Assembly (NCBI RefSeq): GCF_003058055.1
Contig: NZ_QBTZ01000001.1
Span: forward strand, 3,428,001 to 3,492,000
Origin: Acidovorax sp. 107
GTDB lineage: Bacteria > Pseudomonadota > Gammaproteobacteria > Burkholderiales > Burkholderiaceae_C
Reading direction: 5' to 3'
DNA: 64,000 bases
This document shows positions 27,044 to 36,205 of the stretch, piece after piece (position 1 is the first letter of the stretch; each line of letters begins with the position of its first letter). The notes beneath the pieces are model-generated. The model was not told the DNA's origin. It did no database searches and was given only the letters and a program-made list of their open reading frames with translations. The translations under genes and the position numbers were made by a program.

Positions 27044-28921
27044 TCAGGCGCCGGGCTTGAGGATGCCCGGTGCCGTGTCGTCGTGCAAGGCCGTGACCAG
27101 CGCATCGCGGTGCTTGAGCACGGCGCGCTGGTTGACGGAGCCCTTGTCGGTGATCTCGCCCAGGTCGATGGAAGGCGGCTCGGCCATCAGCAGCGCACGG
27201 GCCACGCGGCTGGCGCTGCCCGTGGCTTCGCGGGCCAGCCCGTCCAGCACGGCTTCGATGCGCTGGCGCACGGCGGGGTGGGCCACCACATCGGCCCCGG
27301 GGGCGTCCGGGCCCAGGCCGGCGACTTCGCGGCAGGCGGGGGAGGGGAACAGCAGGGCGCCGACTTCCTTCATGTTCAGGCCGGTGAGCACCACGTCCTG
27401 GATGTAGGGCGCGCCCGCCACAATGATCTTGGCGCGCATGGGGCCCACGCTCACAAAGGTGCCGGTGGAGAGCTTGAAGTCTTCGGCAATGCGGCCGTCA
27501 AACGCCAGACCCCGGTGGATGTTGTCCTCGTCGATCCATTTCACCGCGTCGCCGGTGCACAGGTAGCCTTCGTCATCGAACGCATCGCGCGTGGCGGCGT
27601 CGGAGCGCCAGTAGCCGGGCGTGACGTTGGGGCCACGGTAGCGCACCTCGGTCTTGCCATCCACCTCCACCAGCTTGAGCACCATGCCGGGCACGGGCGC
27701 GCCAATGTGGCCCGAGCGCACGTCGGGGCTGTTGCAGAACATGGCCGAGGGAGCGGATTCGGTCATGCCCAGGCCCGTGCACATCACGATGCGCTCGCCA
27801 ATGGCGGCCTCTTGCGTAGCGTGCAGGCTGTCCCACACAGGCTGGGCGAGGCCGGCGCCCGAGTAGAAGAACAGGCGCACGCGTGACAGCAGGTTGGCGC
27901 GCAGCTGGGCGTCGGTCTTCATGGCCTCGGCAATCATTTCAAAGCCGGTGGGCACGTTGAAGTACACCGTGGGGGCGATCTCGCGCAGGTTGCGCAAGGT
28001 CTCGCCAATCAGTGCGGCCGTGGGCTTGCCGTCGTCGATGTACAGCGTGCCGCCATGCATCATCGTGAGGCCGAAATTGTGGTTGCTGCCGAAGGTGTGG
28101 TTCCACGGCAGCCAGTCCACCAGCACGGGCGAGGCCTCGGCCAGCACGGGCAGCGACAGCGAGATCTGCTGCAGGTTGGCGCACCACATGCGCTGGGTGT
28201 TGATGACCGGCTTGGGCATCTTGGTGGAGCCGCTGGTGAACAGGAACTTCACGATGGTGCCGGGGCCGGTGGCGTGCATGGCCGCGTCCACCGCCGGGGT
28301 GGCGGGGGTGTGGCGCAGGTTCTGGAACGTGCCGGCCTTGCGGCCCTCCAGCGCGCCCTGGGCCAGGATCACTTCGACATCGGCCGCCACGGTGGCCGCG
28401 ATGGCCTTGCCGTAGCGCGCGCCGTCGGCGGCAAAGACCAGGCCGGGGGTGAGGGTGTCGATGACGTGGCGCAGCTTGTCGTAGTCCTGGCTCACGGTGG
28501 CGTAGGCGGGCGACACGGGGCAGTAGGGCACGCCGGCGTAGATGCAGCCCAGCGCCAGCAGCGCGTGCTCAATCGTGTTTTCGCTGAGCACCACCACCGG
28601 GCGCTCGGCGTTCAGGCCCCGGTCCAGCAGGGCCTGGCCGATGCTGCGCGCGGCGTCGAGCGCTTGGGCGTAGCTCACATGCTGCCATTCACCCGTCTTG
28701 CCACCGGGCAGTTGCTCGCGGCGCGCCAGAAAGCTGTGGTCGGGCGTGGTCTCGGCCCAGTGCACCAGGTAGTCCGTCACGCGGCGGGCAAAGGCGCCCA
28801 GGGGCAGGTCCGCCTGCAGGTAACGCACGCCCGGGGCACCTTCACGCAGGCTGACGCGGGTCACGCCGAAGGTCACGGGGCGGTAGCGGGCCGGGGCGAG
28901 GGGGGTGGAGAGGTCGCTCAT
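27044..28921 (-). CDS. fcs: Feruloyl-CoA synthase
   Basis: 625 residues from ATG 28921, an adenylate-forming enzyme. AMP-binding P-loop LFTSGSTKMPKP, the A5-like motif TGLGMTESAP, VRYRGPNVTPGYW and YLCTGDAVKW are present; the protein matches the length and order of feruloyl-CoA synthases rather than short 4-coumarate ligases. It activates ferulate, p-coumarate or caffeate with ATP and CoA in the cytoplasm. It lies between the hydratase (40 bases upstream) and SDR genes, all on the minus strand, probably one operon from the promoter near 29.76 kb. Confidence 0.93.
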   Translation of the reverse strand: MSDLSTPLAPARYRPVTFGVTRVSLREGAPGVRYLQADLPLGAFARRVTDYLVHWAETTPDHSFLARREQLPGGKTGEWQHVSYAQALDAARSIGQALLDRGLNAERPVVVLSENTIEHALLALGCIYAGVPYCPVSPAYATVSQDYDKLRHVIDTLTPGLVFAADGARYGKAIAATVAADVEVILAQGALEGRKAGTFQNLRHTPATPAVDAAMHATGPGTIVKFLFTSGSTKMPKPVINTQRMWCANLQQISLSLPVLAEASPVLVDWLPWNHTFGSNHNFGLTMMHGGTLYIDDGKPTAALIGETLRNLREIAPTVYFNVPTGFEMIAEAMKTDAQLRANLLSRVRLFFYSGAGLAQPVWDSLHATQEAAIGERIVMCTGLGMTESAPSAMFCNSPDVRSGHIGAPVPGMVLKLVEVDGKTEVRYRGPNVTPGYWRSDAATRDAFDDEGYLCTGDAVKWIDEDNIHRGLAFDGRIAEDFKLSTGTFVSVGPMRAKIIVAGAPYIQDVVLTGLNMKEVGALLFPSPACREVAGLGPDAPGADVVAHPAVRQRIEAVLDGLAREATGSASRVARALLMAEPPSIDLGEITDKGSVNQRAVLKHRDALVTALHDDTAPGILKPGA

Positions 28922-28961
28922 AGGGGGTTCCAGCAGGGGCAAGGGGTGACTGGGGGCGGGC

Positions 28962-29744
28962 TCAGTCCTTGCGGACCTTGGCGGCGCGGCCTTCCAGGAA
29001 GTCGGCGAGGCGGGACTTGGCTTCGGGTGCGCTCTGGGCGATGGCGGCCATCATGGCTTCGGTGAAGAAGCCTTGGTCGGCGGGCTGCTCGGCAATGCGG
29101 GGCAGGGCGTGCATCAACGCGTAGTTGGTCAGCGGGGCGTTCTGCGCCACGCGCACGGCCAGCTCGAAGGCCTTGGCAAAGGCCTGGCCTTCGGGCACGA
29201 GGTATTGGGCAAAGCCGACTTTTTCGCCGTCCTGCGCGTTGTAGACGCGGCCGGTGAGCATCATGTCCGTCATGCGTGCAGCGCCGATGAGCTTGGGGAT
29301 GCGCACCGCGCCGCCGCCGCCCACGAAGATGCCACGCGAGCCCTCGGGCAGCGCGTAGAAGGTGGATTCGTCGGCCACGCGGATGTGGCAGGCGCTGGCC
29401 AGCTCTAGCCCGCCGCCCACCACGGCGCCATGCAGCGCAGCGATGACCGGCACGGGGCCGTACTGCACACGTTCCAGCGCGGCGTGCCACATGCGCGAGT
29501 GGTGCAGGCCTTGGCCGGCGTCGCGCTCTTTCAGCTCCGACAGGTCCAGTCCAGCGCAGAAATGGGGGCCGTCGCCATCAATGACAGCGGCGCGCACGGT
29601 GCTGGGCATTTTCTCGAACAGGTCGCGCAGCGCGAGGATCAGGCCGTCGTTCAGCGCGTTGCGCTTGGCCGCGCGGGTCAGGCGGATCACGGCCACTTCC
29701 TGGTGGTCGCCGCGCAGCTCGAAATGGATGTCTGGATGGGTCAT
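28962..29744 (-). CDS. Enoyl-CoA hydratase/isomerase (crotonase) family
   Basis: 260 residues from ATG 29744. I reject the longer frame from further upstream because it would run through the inverted-repeat operator. Oxyanion-hole segments FCAGLDLSELKERD and ALHGAVVGGGLELASACHIR are typical, with glutamate in GGLELA and a second in LPEGSRGIF. It is not a close match to the vanillin-forming hydratase-lyase (HCHL), which lacks this GGGLELA form, so simple hydration of feruloyl-CoA is more likely. It is the first gene of the minus-strand fcs operon. Confidence 0.9.
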   Translation of the reverse strand: MTHPDIHFELRGDHQEVAVIRLTRAAKRNALNDGLILALRDLFEKMPSTVRAAVIDGDGPHFCAGLDLSELKERDAGQGLHHSRMWHAALERVQYGPVPVIAALHGAVVGGGLELASACHIRVADESTFYALPEGSRGIFVGGGGAVRIPKLIGAARMTDMMLTGRVYNAQDGEKVGFAQYLVPEGQAFAKAFELAVRVAQNAPLTNYALMHALPRIAEQPADQGFFTEAMMAAIAQSAPEAKSRLADFLEGRAAKVRKD

Positions 29745-29761
29745 AGAGGCTTTCGTGTTGG

Positions 29762-29794
29762 TTGAATTGTGGTTATAGTTCATAATCAATTCAA
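29762..29794. promoter_or_regulatory. Large inverted repeat, candidate MarR-type operator of the hydroxycinnamate genes
   Basis: TTGAATTG (29762-29769) and CAATTCAA (29787-29794) are perfect 8-bp arms; inside, TTAT and ATAA form a second dyad shifted by one base. The site lies in the 160-base divergent region between the hydratase-fcs operon and the amidohydrolase, 18 bases from the hydratase ATG, and includes a TATAAC minus-10-like hexamer on the minus strand. A MarR gene lies 1 kb away. Confidence 0.6.
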
Positions 29795-29904
29795 GCAAGC
29801 CAAGCCCGTTTTTTATTGGTGTTTACCCTTGATCTGTGTCATGCCTCGTGGCGCATGCTGGGGACCTGACACCGCACCGGCGGGCGCTAACCCAGGAGAC
29901 ACGC

Positions 29905-30792
29905 ATGGACCACGCCAATCTGATCGCCATCGACATCCACACCCACGCCGAGGTGAGCTGCTGGAACCCCTTTGACAACTACGGTGAGGAGTACGACCGC
30001 GCTGCGGACAAGTACTTCAAGAACGGCCGCCGCCCCACCATTGCGGAGACGGTGGCTTACTACCGAGAGCAGAAGATTGGCCTGGTGATGTTCACGGTGG
30101 ACGCAGAGTCCAAGATGGGCCGCCGCCGCATCCCCAACGAAGAGATCGCCGAGGCCGCCAAGGCCAACAGCGACATGATGACGGCCTTCGCCAGCATCGA
30201 CCCGCACAAGGGCAAGATGGGCGCGCGTGAAGCCCGCCGCCTGATCGAGGAGTTCGGCATCAAGGGCTTCAAGTTCCACCCCACGGTGCAGGCCTACCAC
30301 CCCTACGACAAGATGGCCTGGCCCATCTACGAGGTGATTGCCGAATACGGCATGCCGGCCATCTTCCACACCGGCCACAGCGGCATTGGCAGCGGCATGC
30401 GCTGCGGTGGCGGCCTGCGGCTGGAGTACAGCAACCCCATGCACTTGGACGATGTGGCCATCGACTTCCCCGACATGCAGATCGTGATGGCTCACCCCAG
30501 CTTTCCGTGGCAGGACGAGGCGCTTTCGGTTGCCACGCACAAGCCCAATGTGTGGATCGACCTGTCGGGCTGGAGCCCCAAGTATTTTCCGAAGCAGCTG
30601 GTGCAGTACGCCAACACGCTGCTGAAGGACCGCGTGCTGTTCGGCAGCGACTACCCGCTGATCACGCCCGAGCGCTGGATGAAGGACTTCCAGGAAGCGG
30701 GCTTCAAGCCCGAGGTGATGCCCGGCATCCTGAAGGGCAACGCTGTGCGCTTGCTGGGGCTGGACAAGGCCCAGGCTGCGCCGGCCGCCTGA
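29905..30792 (+). CDS. Amidohydrolase-family (Amidohydro_2) metal-dependent hydrolase, possible aryl beta-ketoacyl-CoA hydrolase
   Basis: 295 residues from ATG 29905; AGGAG at 29894-29898 is six bases upstream. TIM-barrel metal hydrolase: HxH in IDIHTHAE, Lys/His in KGFKFHPTVQAYHP, His in IFHTGHSGI, MAHPSFPW and the Asp in LFGSDYPLI. In Agrobacterium an enzyme of this family acts as the 4-hydroxyphenyl-beta-ketoacyl-CoA hydrolase of hydroxycinnamate degradation, replacing a thiolase. With fcs, hydratase and SDR next door and no thiolase in sight, the same role fits here. Family is certain; reaction is inferred. Confidence 0.88.
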   Translation: MDHANLIAIDIHTHAEVSCWNPFDNYGEEYDRAADKYFKNGRRPTIAETVAYYREQKIGLVMFTVDAESKMGRRRIPNEEIAEAAKANSDMMTAFASIDPHKGKMGAREARRLIEEFGIKGFKFHPTVQAYHPYDKMAWPIYEVIAEYGMPAIFHTGHSGIGSGMRCGGGLRLEYSNPMHLDDVAIDFPDMQIVMAHPSFPWQDEALSVATHKPNVWIDLSGWSPKYFPKQLVQYANTLLKDRVLFGSDYPLITPERWMKDFQEAGFKPEVMPGILKGNAVRLLGLDKAQAAPAA

Positions 30793-30820
30793 CGCACCGC
30801 AGCGGGCGGTGGCTGCCCGC

Positions 30821-31318
30821 TCAGTCGTAGACTTTTTGCAGCAGCCGAATCAGTGTCTTGCGCTCGGCCGTCGTCAAGCGGTTGGTGGCGTCTTCTTCCA
30901 GTTGCGCGGCCGTCTGCTCGGCCTGCGCGGTCAATTCCACCCCGGCGGGCGTCAGGTGCACGCCCATGGCACGCCCGTCGCTGGGGTGTGGGCGGCGCTC
31001 GATCAGGCCGCGCCGCTCCAGCGCCGCAATCAAGCCCACCATGTTGGGCGGCAGCACGCTGAGCGTGGCGCACAGCTGGCGCGAGGTGATACCCGGGTTG
31101 TGCGCCACCAGCGACAGCACCGAGAAATCCACCACCTTCAGGTCGTACACGGCCATGCGTTCCATGAACACGGCAATGATGGACAGCGCCGCGCGACGCG
31201 TGTTGTAGCCCACCAGCGTGCGCAAAAAGCCGGTGTCCACGGGCTCGCTGGCTGGCGCTGCAGTGTCTGCGGGGGCGGGAACCGAGGGGGATTTCTTGGA
31301 GGAACGGACGCTGGACAT
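30821..31318 (-). CDS. MarR-family transcriptional regulator
   Basis: 165 residues. Winged helix: DFSVLSLVAHNPGITSRQLC, ATLSVLPPNMVGLIAALERR, then the wing IERRPHPSDGRAMGVHLTPAG. A disordered Ser/Pro/Ala N-terminus (residues 1-27) precedes it. MarR regulators (CouR, HcaR, FerR types) commonly repress hydroxycinnamate genes and are released by the CoA thioester. It converges on the amidohydrolase gene. It probably binds the inverted repeat at 29762-29794; this is inference from context. Confidence 0.9.
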   Translation of the reverse strand: MSSVRSSKKSPSVPAPADTAAPASEPVDTGFLRTLVGYNTRRAALSIIAVFMERMAVYDLKVVDFSVLSLVAHNPGITSRQLCATLSVLPPNMVGLIAALERRGLIERRPHPSDGRAMGVHLTPAGVELTAQAEQTAAQLEEDATNRLTTAERKTLIRLLQKVYD

Positions 31319-31385
31319 GGGGGGAGATTGTGCCGGGCGCCCGGGCCCCCGCGACCGGCCCGCAGTGCCCGCTAGGTGCTGCGGC

Positions 31386-31455
31386 GCCTCTTTTTGATCG
31401 AAATCAGCCGCATGCGCTAGTGAAACATGCGCTAGGTGCTATCAATTTGATATCT
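31386..31455 (-). repeat. R1 repeat copy d
   Basis: Minus strand reading: ATCAAATTGATAGCACCTAG, then CGCATGTTTCACTAGCGCAT, GCGGCTG and CAAAAAGAGGC. It fills the space upstream of the marR gene. Confidence 0.75.
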
Positions 31456-31501
31456 GCCCGCACCACCGCTCCGGTTGGGCGTGCCGCGCCGCCCGCGCCG
31501 C

Positions 31502-33046
31502 TCATGCCGGGCTACGCAGTACGCGGCGGTATTGCACGGCCTCGGCTACGTGGCTGACCTCGGTGGTGGGCGCGCCCGCGAGGTCGGCGATGGTGCGCGC
31601 CACCTTCAGCGCCCGGTGCGTGCTGCGGGCCGACCAGCCCAGGCGCGCGGCAGCGGTGTTGAGGAACTTGGCAGCCGCATCATCCAGGTGCAGGTGGGCG
31701 TCGATGGCCTGGCCCTGCAGCGCCTGGTTGGTACAGCCCTGGCGTGCCAGGGCCAGGGCGCGGGCCTGCTCCACCCGGGCGCGGATGCTGGCGGTGGATT
31801 CGCCCGCAGCCGCCTGCACCAGCTGCTCGGCGGGCAGGGCGGGCACCTCCACATGCAGGTCGATGCGGTCCAGCAGCGGGCCGCTGAGCTTGGCCTGGTA
31901 GCGGTGCACCTGGTCGGGTGTGCAGCGGCAGGCGCGCTGGGTAGAGCCCAGAAAGCCGCAGGGGCAAGGGTTCATGGCCGCAATCATCTGGAACCGGGCC
32001 GGAAACTCCGCGCGTTGCGCCGCCCGGGCGATGGTGATGTGGCCGGTCTCCAGCGGCTCGCGCAGGGCCTCCAGCGCAGCGCGCGGGAATTCGGGGAGTT
32101 CATCGAGGAAGAGCACGCCCTGGTGGGCCAGCGAAATCTCGCCCGGTCGGGGTGGCGAGCCACCGCCCACCAGCGCCACCGCGCTGGCCGTGTGGTGGGG
32201 CTGGCCCGTGGGGCGCACGCCAAAAGCCTCGGGCCTGAAGCGGCCTGCCAGGCTGGCAATGGCGGCGCTTTCTAGCGCTTCGTCCACCGTCATCGCAGGC
32301 AGCAGCCCGGCAAAACGCTGCGCCAGCATCGACTTGCCCGAGCCGGGAGGCCCGGCCATCAGCACGCTGTGGCCGCCGGCCGCTGCAATCTCCAGCGCGC
32401 GCTTGGCACCGGCCTGGCCCTTCACATCGGCCATGTCGGGCCCGGTGGTGCTGGCGGCGAGCGCGGTGGCCTGCAGGCGCGTCCAGCCGTCGTTGGCCAC
32501 GTCGGCATCGCCACCGGCCGTGCTGCCGGGTGGCAGGAACGCCCGTACCACGTCCAGCAGGTGGTGGGCGCGCACCACGCGTGCGGCGGGCACCAGGGCG
32601 GCTTCTTCGGCGCTGCCGGGGGGCAGCACCAGCTGGGCGTCGATCTGCTGCGTCTGCAGCGCCAGGCTGGTGGCCAGCGCACCGCGCACGGGGCGCAGTT
32701 CGCCCGACAGCGACAGCTCGCCCGCAAACTCGTAACCCGCCAGGCGGCTGGCGTCCACCTGCCCGCTGGCGGCGAGGATGCCCAGGGCGATGGGCAAGTC
32801 GAAGCGGCCTGAGTCCTTGGGCAGATCGGCGGGGGCCAGGTTGACGGTGATGCGCTTGTTCGATGGGAACTCCAGCCCCGCGTTCTGCAGCGCCGAGCGC
32901 ACGCGTTCGCGGGCTTCTTTCACCTCCACCTCGGCCAGCCCGACCAGCGTGAAGCTGGGCAAACCGTTGGCCAGATGCACTTCGACGGTGACTGCAGGCG
33001 CCTGCAGCCCCAGAAGGGCGCGGCTTTGCACCAAAGCAAGACTCAT
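31502..33046 (-). CDS. comM: ComM/YifB-family Mg chelatase-like AAA+ ATPase
   Basis: 514 residues, the normal ComM length. N-terminal Lon-like/ChlI domain (LPSFTLVGLAEVEVKEARER, VNLAPADLPKDSGRFDLPIA), then AAA+ with Walker A MAGPPGSGKSM, Walker B VLFLDELPEF, and the Cys-containing insert MNPCPCGFLGSTQRACRC. ComM is a hexameric helicase that promotes branch migration when natural-transformation DNA recombines with the chromosome. It stands alone on the minus strand, head to head with the porin operon. Confidence 0.95.
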   Translation of the reverse strand: MSLALVQSRALLGLQAPAVTVEVHLANGLPSFTLVGLAEVEVKEARERVRSALQNAGLEFPSNKRITVNLAPADLPKDSGRFDLPIALGILAASGQVDASRLAGYEFAGELSLSGELRPVRGALATSLALQTQQIDAQLVLPPGSAEEAALVPAARVVRAHHLLDVVRAFLPPGSTAGGDADVANDGWTRLQATALAASTTGPDMADVKGQAGAKRALEIAAAGGHSVLMAGPPGSGKSMLAQRFAGLLPAMTVDEALESAAIASLAGRFRPEAFGVRPTGQPHHTASAVALVGGGSPPRPGEISLAHQGVLFLDELPEFPRAALEALREPLETGHITIARAAQRAEFPARFQMIAAMNPCPCGFLGSTQRACRCTPDQVHRYQAKLSGPLLDRIDLHVEVPALPAEQLVQAAAGESTASIRARVEQARALALARQGCTNQALQGQAIDAHLHLDDAAAKFLNTAAARLGWSARSTHRALKVARTIADLAGAPTTEVSHVAEAVQYRRVLRSPA

Positions 33047-33107
33047 GAAGCGATTTCTCCCCAGATGGGTGCGTTTTGTAGGTTTTTAGCGCGGCCTGCG
33101 GGGCGTC

Positions 33108-33124
33108 TGCACCAGTTGAGTGCG
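33108..33124 (+). promoter_or_regulatory. Candidate NtrC-binding site
   Basis: TGCACCAGTTGAGTGCG matches the NtrC pattern TGCAC(C/T)-N5-(G/A)GTGCA with one mismatch at the last base. It lies about 100 bases upstream of the sigma-54-type promoter, the usual enhancer distance. Confidence 0.5.
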
Positions 33125-33206
33125 ATGCGCCGACCGCGTTCACCGCCACTGTACTGGGGATTGTTGTAACGCGACGCAACCGTGCGGCCCGTCATGCACC
33201 TTGGTG

Positions 33207-33223
33207 TGGCACGGTCCGTGCTT
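33207..33223 (+). promoter_or_regulatory. Sigma-54 (RpoN) promoter of the porin-glnK-amtB operon
   Basis: TGGCACGGTCCGTGCTT has GG (33208-33209) and GC (33220-33221) separated by exactly ten bases, and matches the RpoN consensus TGGCACG-N4-TTGCW with one mismatch. It ends 37 bases before the porin ATG. Confidence 0.65.
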
Positions 33224-33260
33224 AAAGCGCTTGTCCCTACTTTGTCCAACCGGAGGAAAC

Positions 33261-34353
<1,093 letters not shown>

Positions 34354-34389
34354 GGGCGAGGCCGCATCCCATCCAAGAAGAGAAACGCC

Positions 34390-35937
34390 ATGAAAAAACT
34401 GCTTGCTTCCTTCATTCTGGGGCTGAGTCTGCTGTCCGGCGGATCGGCCGTCCTCGCCCAGGCGCCAGCCACGGCAGAGGCCTCGGCACCTGCTGCGGCT
34501 GCACCCGCTGCTGAGGCCGCCGCACCGGCTGCTGCTGCCGCCGCACCGGCTGCTGCTGCCGCCGCTGCGCCTGCAGCGCCCGCCGCAGAAGCGCCTGCTC
34601 CCGTGCCCAACAAGGGCGACACCGCCTGGATGATGACTTCCACCATCCTCGTGATCCTGATGGTCCTGCCTGGCCTGGCACTGTTCTACGGCGGCCTCGT
34701 GCGCAGCAAGAACATGCTGTCCGTCCTCATGCAGGTCATGGTCACGTTCTCGCTGATCGTGGTGCTGTGGTTCATCTACGGCTACAGCCTGGCCTTCACC
34801 GAAGGCGGTGCCTTCATCGGTGGGTTTGACCGGCTGTTCATGAAGGGCATCTGGGACAACGCGGCGGGCACGTTTGCCAACGCCGCCACGTTCAGCAAGG
34901 GTGTCGTGATTCCGGAAGTGGTGTTCGCCGCCTTCCAGGCCACGTTCGCCGGTATCACCTGCGCACTGATCGTCGGTGCGTTCGCCGAGCGCATCAAGTT
35001 CAGCGCCGTCATGCTGTTCATGGTCCTGTGGTTCACCTTCAGCTACCTGCCGATCGCCCACATGGTGTGGTTCTGGATGGGTCCTGATGCCTACGCCTCC
35101 AAGGAAGTGGCTGACGCCATGACCAGCAAGGCCGGCCAGATCTGGCAGTGGGGTGCTCTGGACTTCGCTGGCGGTACCGTGGTGCACATCAACGCCGCTG
35201 TGGCGGGCCTGGTGGGCGCGTTCATGGTGGGCAAGCGCATTGGCTACGGCAAGGAAGCCATGGCGCCTCACAGCCTGACGCTGACCATGGTCGGTGCCTC
35301 GCTGCTGTGGGTGGGCTGGTTCGGCTTCAACGCCGGCTCTGCCCTGGAAGCCAACGGCTTCGCTGCCCTGGCCTTCATCAACACGCTGGTGGCCACTGCC
35401 GCTGCCGTGCTGGCATGGTGCATGGGTGAAGCGCTGATGCGTGGCAAGGCTTCGATGCTGGGTGCAGCGTCGGGTGCCGTGGCTGGCCTCGTGGCCATCA
35501 CGCCCGCTGCCGGCAACGTCGGTATCGGCGGTGCGCTGGTGATCGGTCTGGTGGGTGGTTTTGCCTGCCTGTGGGGTGTCAACGGCCTCAAGAAGCTGCT
35601 GGGTGCAGACGACTCGCTCGACGTGTTCGGCGTGCACGGCATCGGCGGTATCGTGGGTGCACTGCTGACCGGCGTGTTCAACTCCCCCAGCCTGGGCGGC
35701 CCCGGCTTCGTGGCGGACTGGGTGACGGCCACCGGCGTGACGGCTGCCGACTACTCCATCGCTGCCCAGGTGTGGACACAGGCCAAGGCCGTGCTGCTGA
35801 CCATCGTGTGGTCGGGCGTGGTGTCCTTCGTGGCTTACAAGGTGGTTGACCTGACGGTGGGCCTGCGTGTCTCGGAAGAAGACGAACGCGAAGGCCTGGA
35901 CATCACCTCGCACGGCGAAACGGCGTACAACCGCTGA
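34390..35937 (+). CDS. amtB: Ammonium transporter AmtB with an alanine/proline-rich N-terminal extension
   Basis: 515 residues, longer than the E. coli protein (428) because a low-complexity Ala/Pro stretch (residues about 24-73) lies between the signal peptide MKKLLASFILGLSLLSGGSA and the first membrane helix. The eleven-helix Amt core has GLALFYGGLVRSKN, the first pore histidine in VVHINAAVAGLVG and the second in VFGVHGIGGIVGAL. It conducts NH3/NH4+ as a trimer and is gated by GlnK. The extension is expected to be periplasmic. The gene ends the sigma-54 operon and is followed by a strong terminator. Confidence 0.97.
   Translation: MKKLLASFILGLSLLSGGSAVLAQAPATAEASAPAAAAPAAEAAAPAAAAAAPAAAAAAAPAAPAAEAPAPVPNKGDTAWMMTSTILVILMVLPGLALFYGGLVRSKNMLSVLMQVMVTFSLIVVLWFIYGYSLAFTEGGAFIGGFDRLFMKGIWDNAAGTFANAATFSKGVVIPEVVFAAFQATFAGITCALIVGAFAERIKFSAVMLFMVLWFTFSYLPIAHMVWFWMGPDAYASKEVADAMTSKAGQIWQWGALDFAGGTVVHINAAVAGLVGAFMVGKRIGYGKEAMAPHSLTLTMVGASLLWVGWFGFNAGSALEANGFAALAFINTLVATAAAVLAWCMGEALMRGKASMLGAASGAVAGLVAITPAAGNVGIGGALVIGLVGGFACLWGVNGLKKLLGADDSLDVFGVHGIGGIVGALLTGVFNSPSLGGPGFVADWVTATGVTAADYSIAAQVWTQAKAVLLTIVWSGVVSFVAYKVVDLTVGLRVSEEDEREGLDITSHGETAYNR
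34480..34600 (+). repeat. Low-complexity Ala/Pro coding repeat in amtB
   Basis: Repeated GCC/GCT/CCG/GCA codons encode a run of Ala with interspersed Pro and Glu; the unit GCCGCACCGGCTGCTGCT occurs twice in tandem. Such tracts can change length by slippage. Confidence 0.7.
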
Positions 35938-36021
35938 TCGTCCTGCGCCCTACGCGCTGCGGTGTCTGGTGGCACCGCAGCGTTGCCATAAGAACAAGCG
36001 CGTTACTCCTCTGGTTATTTC

Positions 36022-36049
36022 AGCCCGCCGACCACCGGCGGGCTTTTTT
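36022..36049 (+). terminator. Rho-independent terminator after amtB
   Basis: AGCCCGCCG, loop ACCAC, CGGCGGGCT followed by six T. It is 85 bases after the amtB stop. Confidence 0.9.
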
Positions 36050-36205
36050 CGTACCGGTGGGTGGCGTGCTGCCGGGGCGACGACAGGCGTGAGCGGTGGT
36101 GCAGAGGCTGCCTGGGGCGTGCGCCAGTCCTTTGCACACCCGCTGTTCAAAAAATTCACGCTCCTCCCAAGCCGTGCGGCCGACCGCTGCCGCTACGATG
36201 CACGG

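Noticed and set aside
25095..27407. A 770-codon plus-strand open frame across the Bug, SDR and fcs genes
   Set aside because: Antisense shadow of three genes with clear catalytic motifs. No ribosome site and no recognisable domain.
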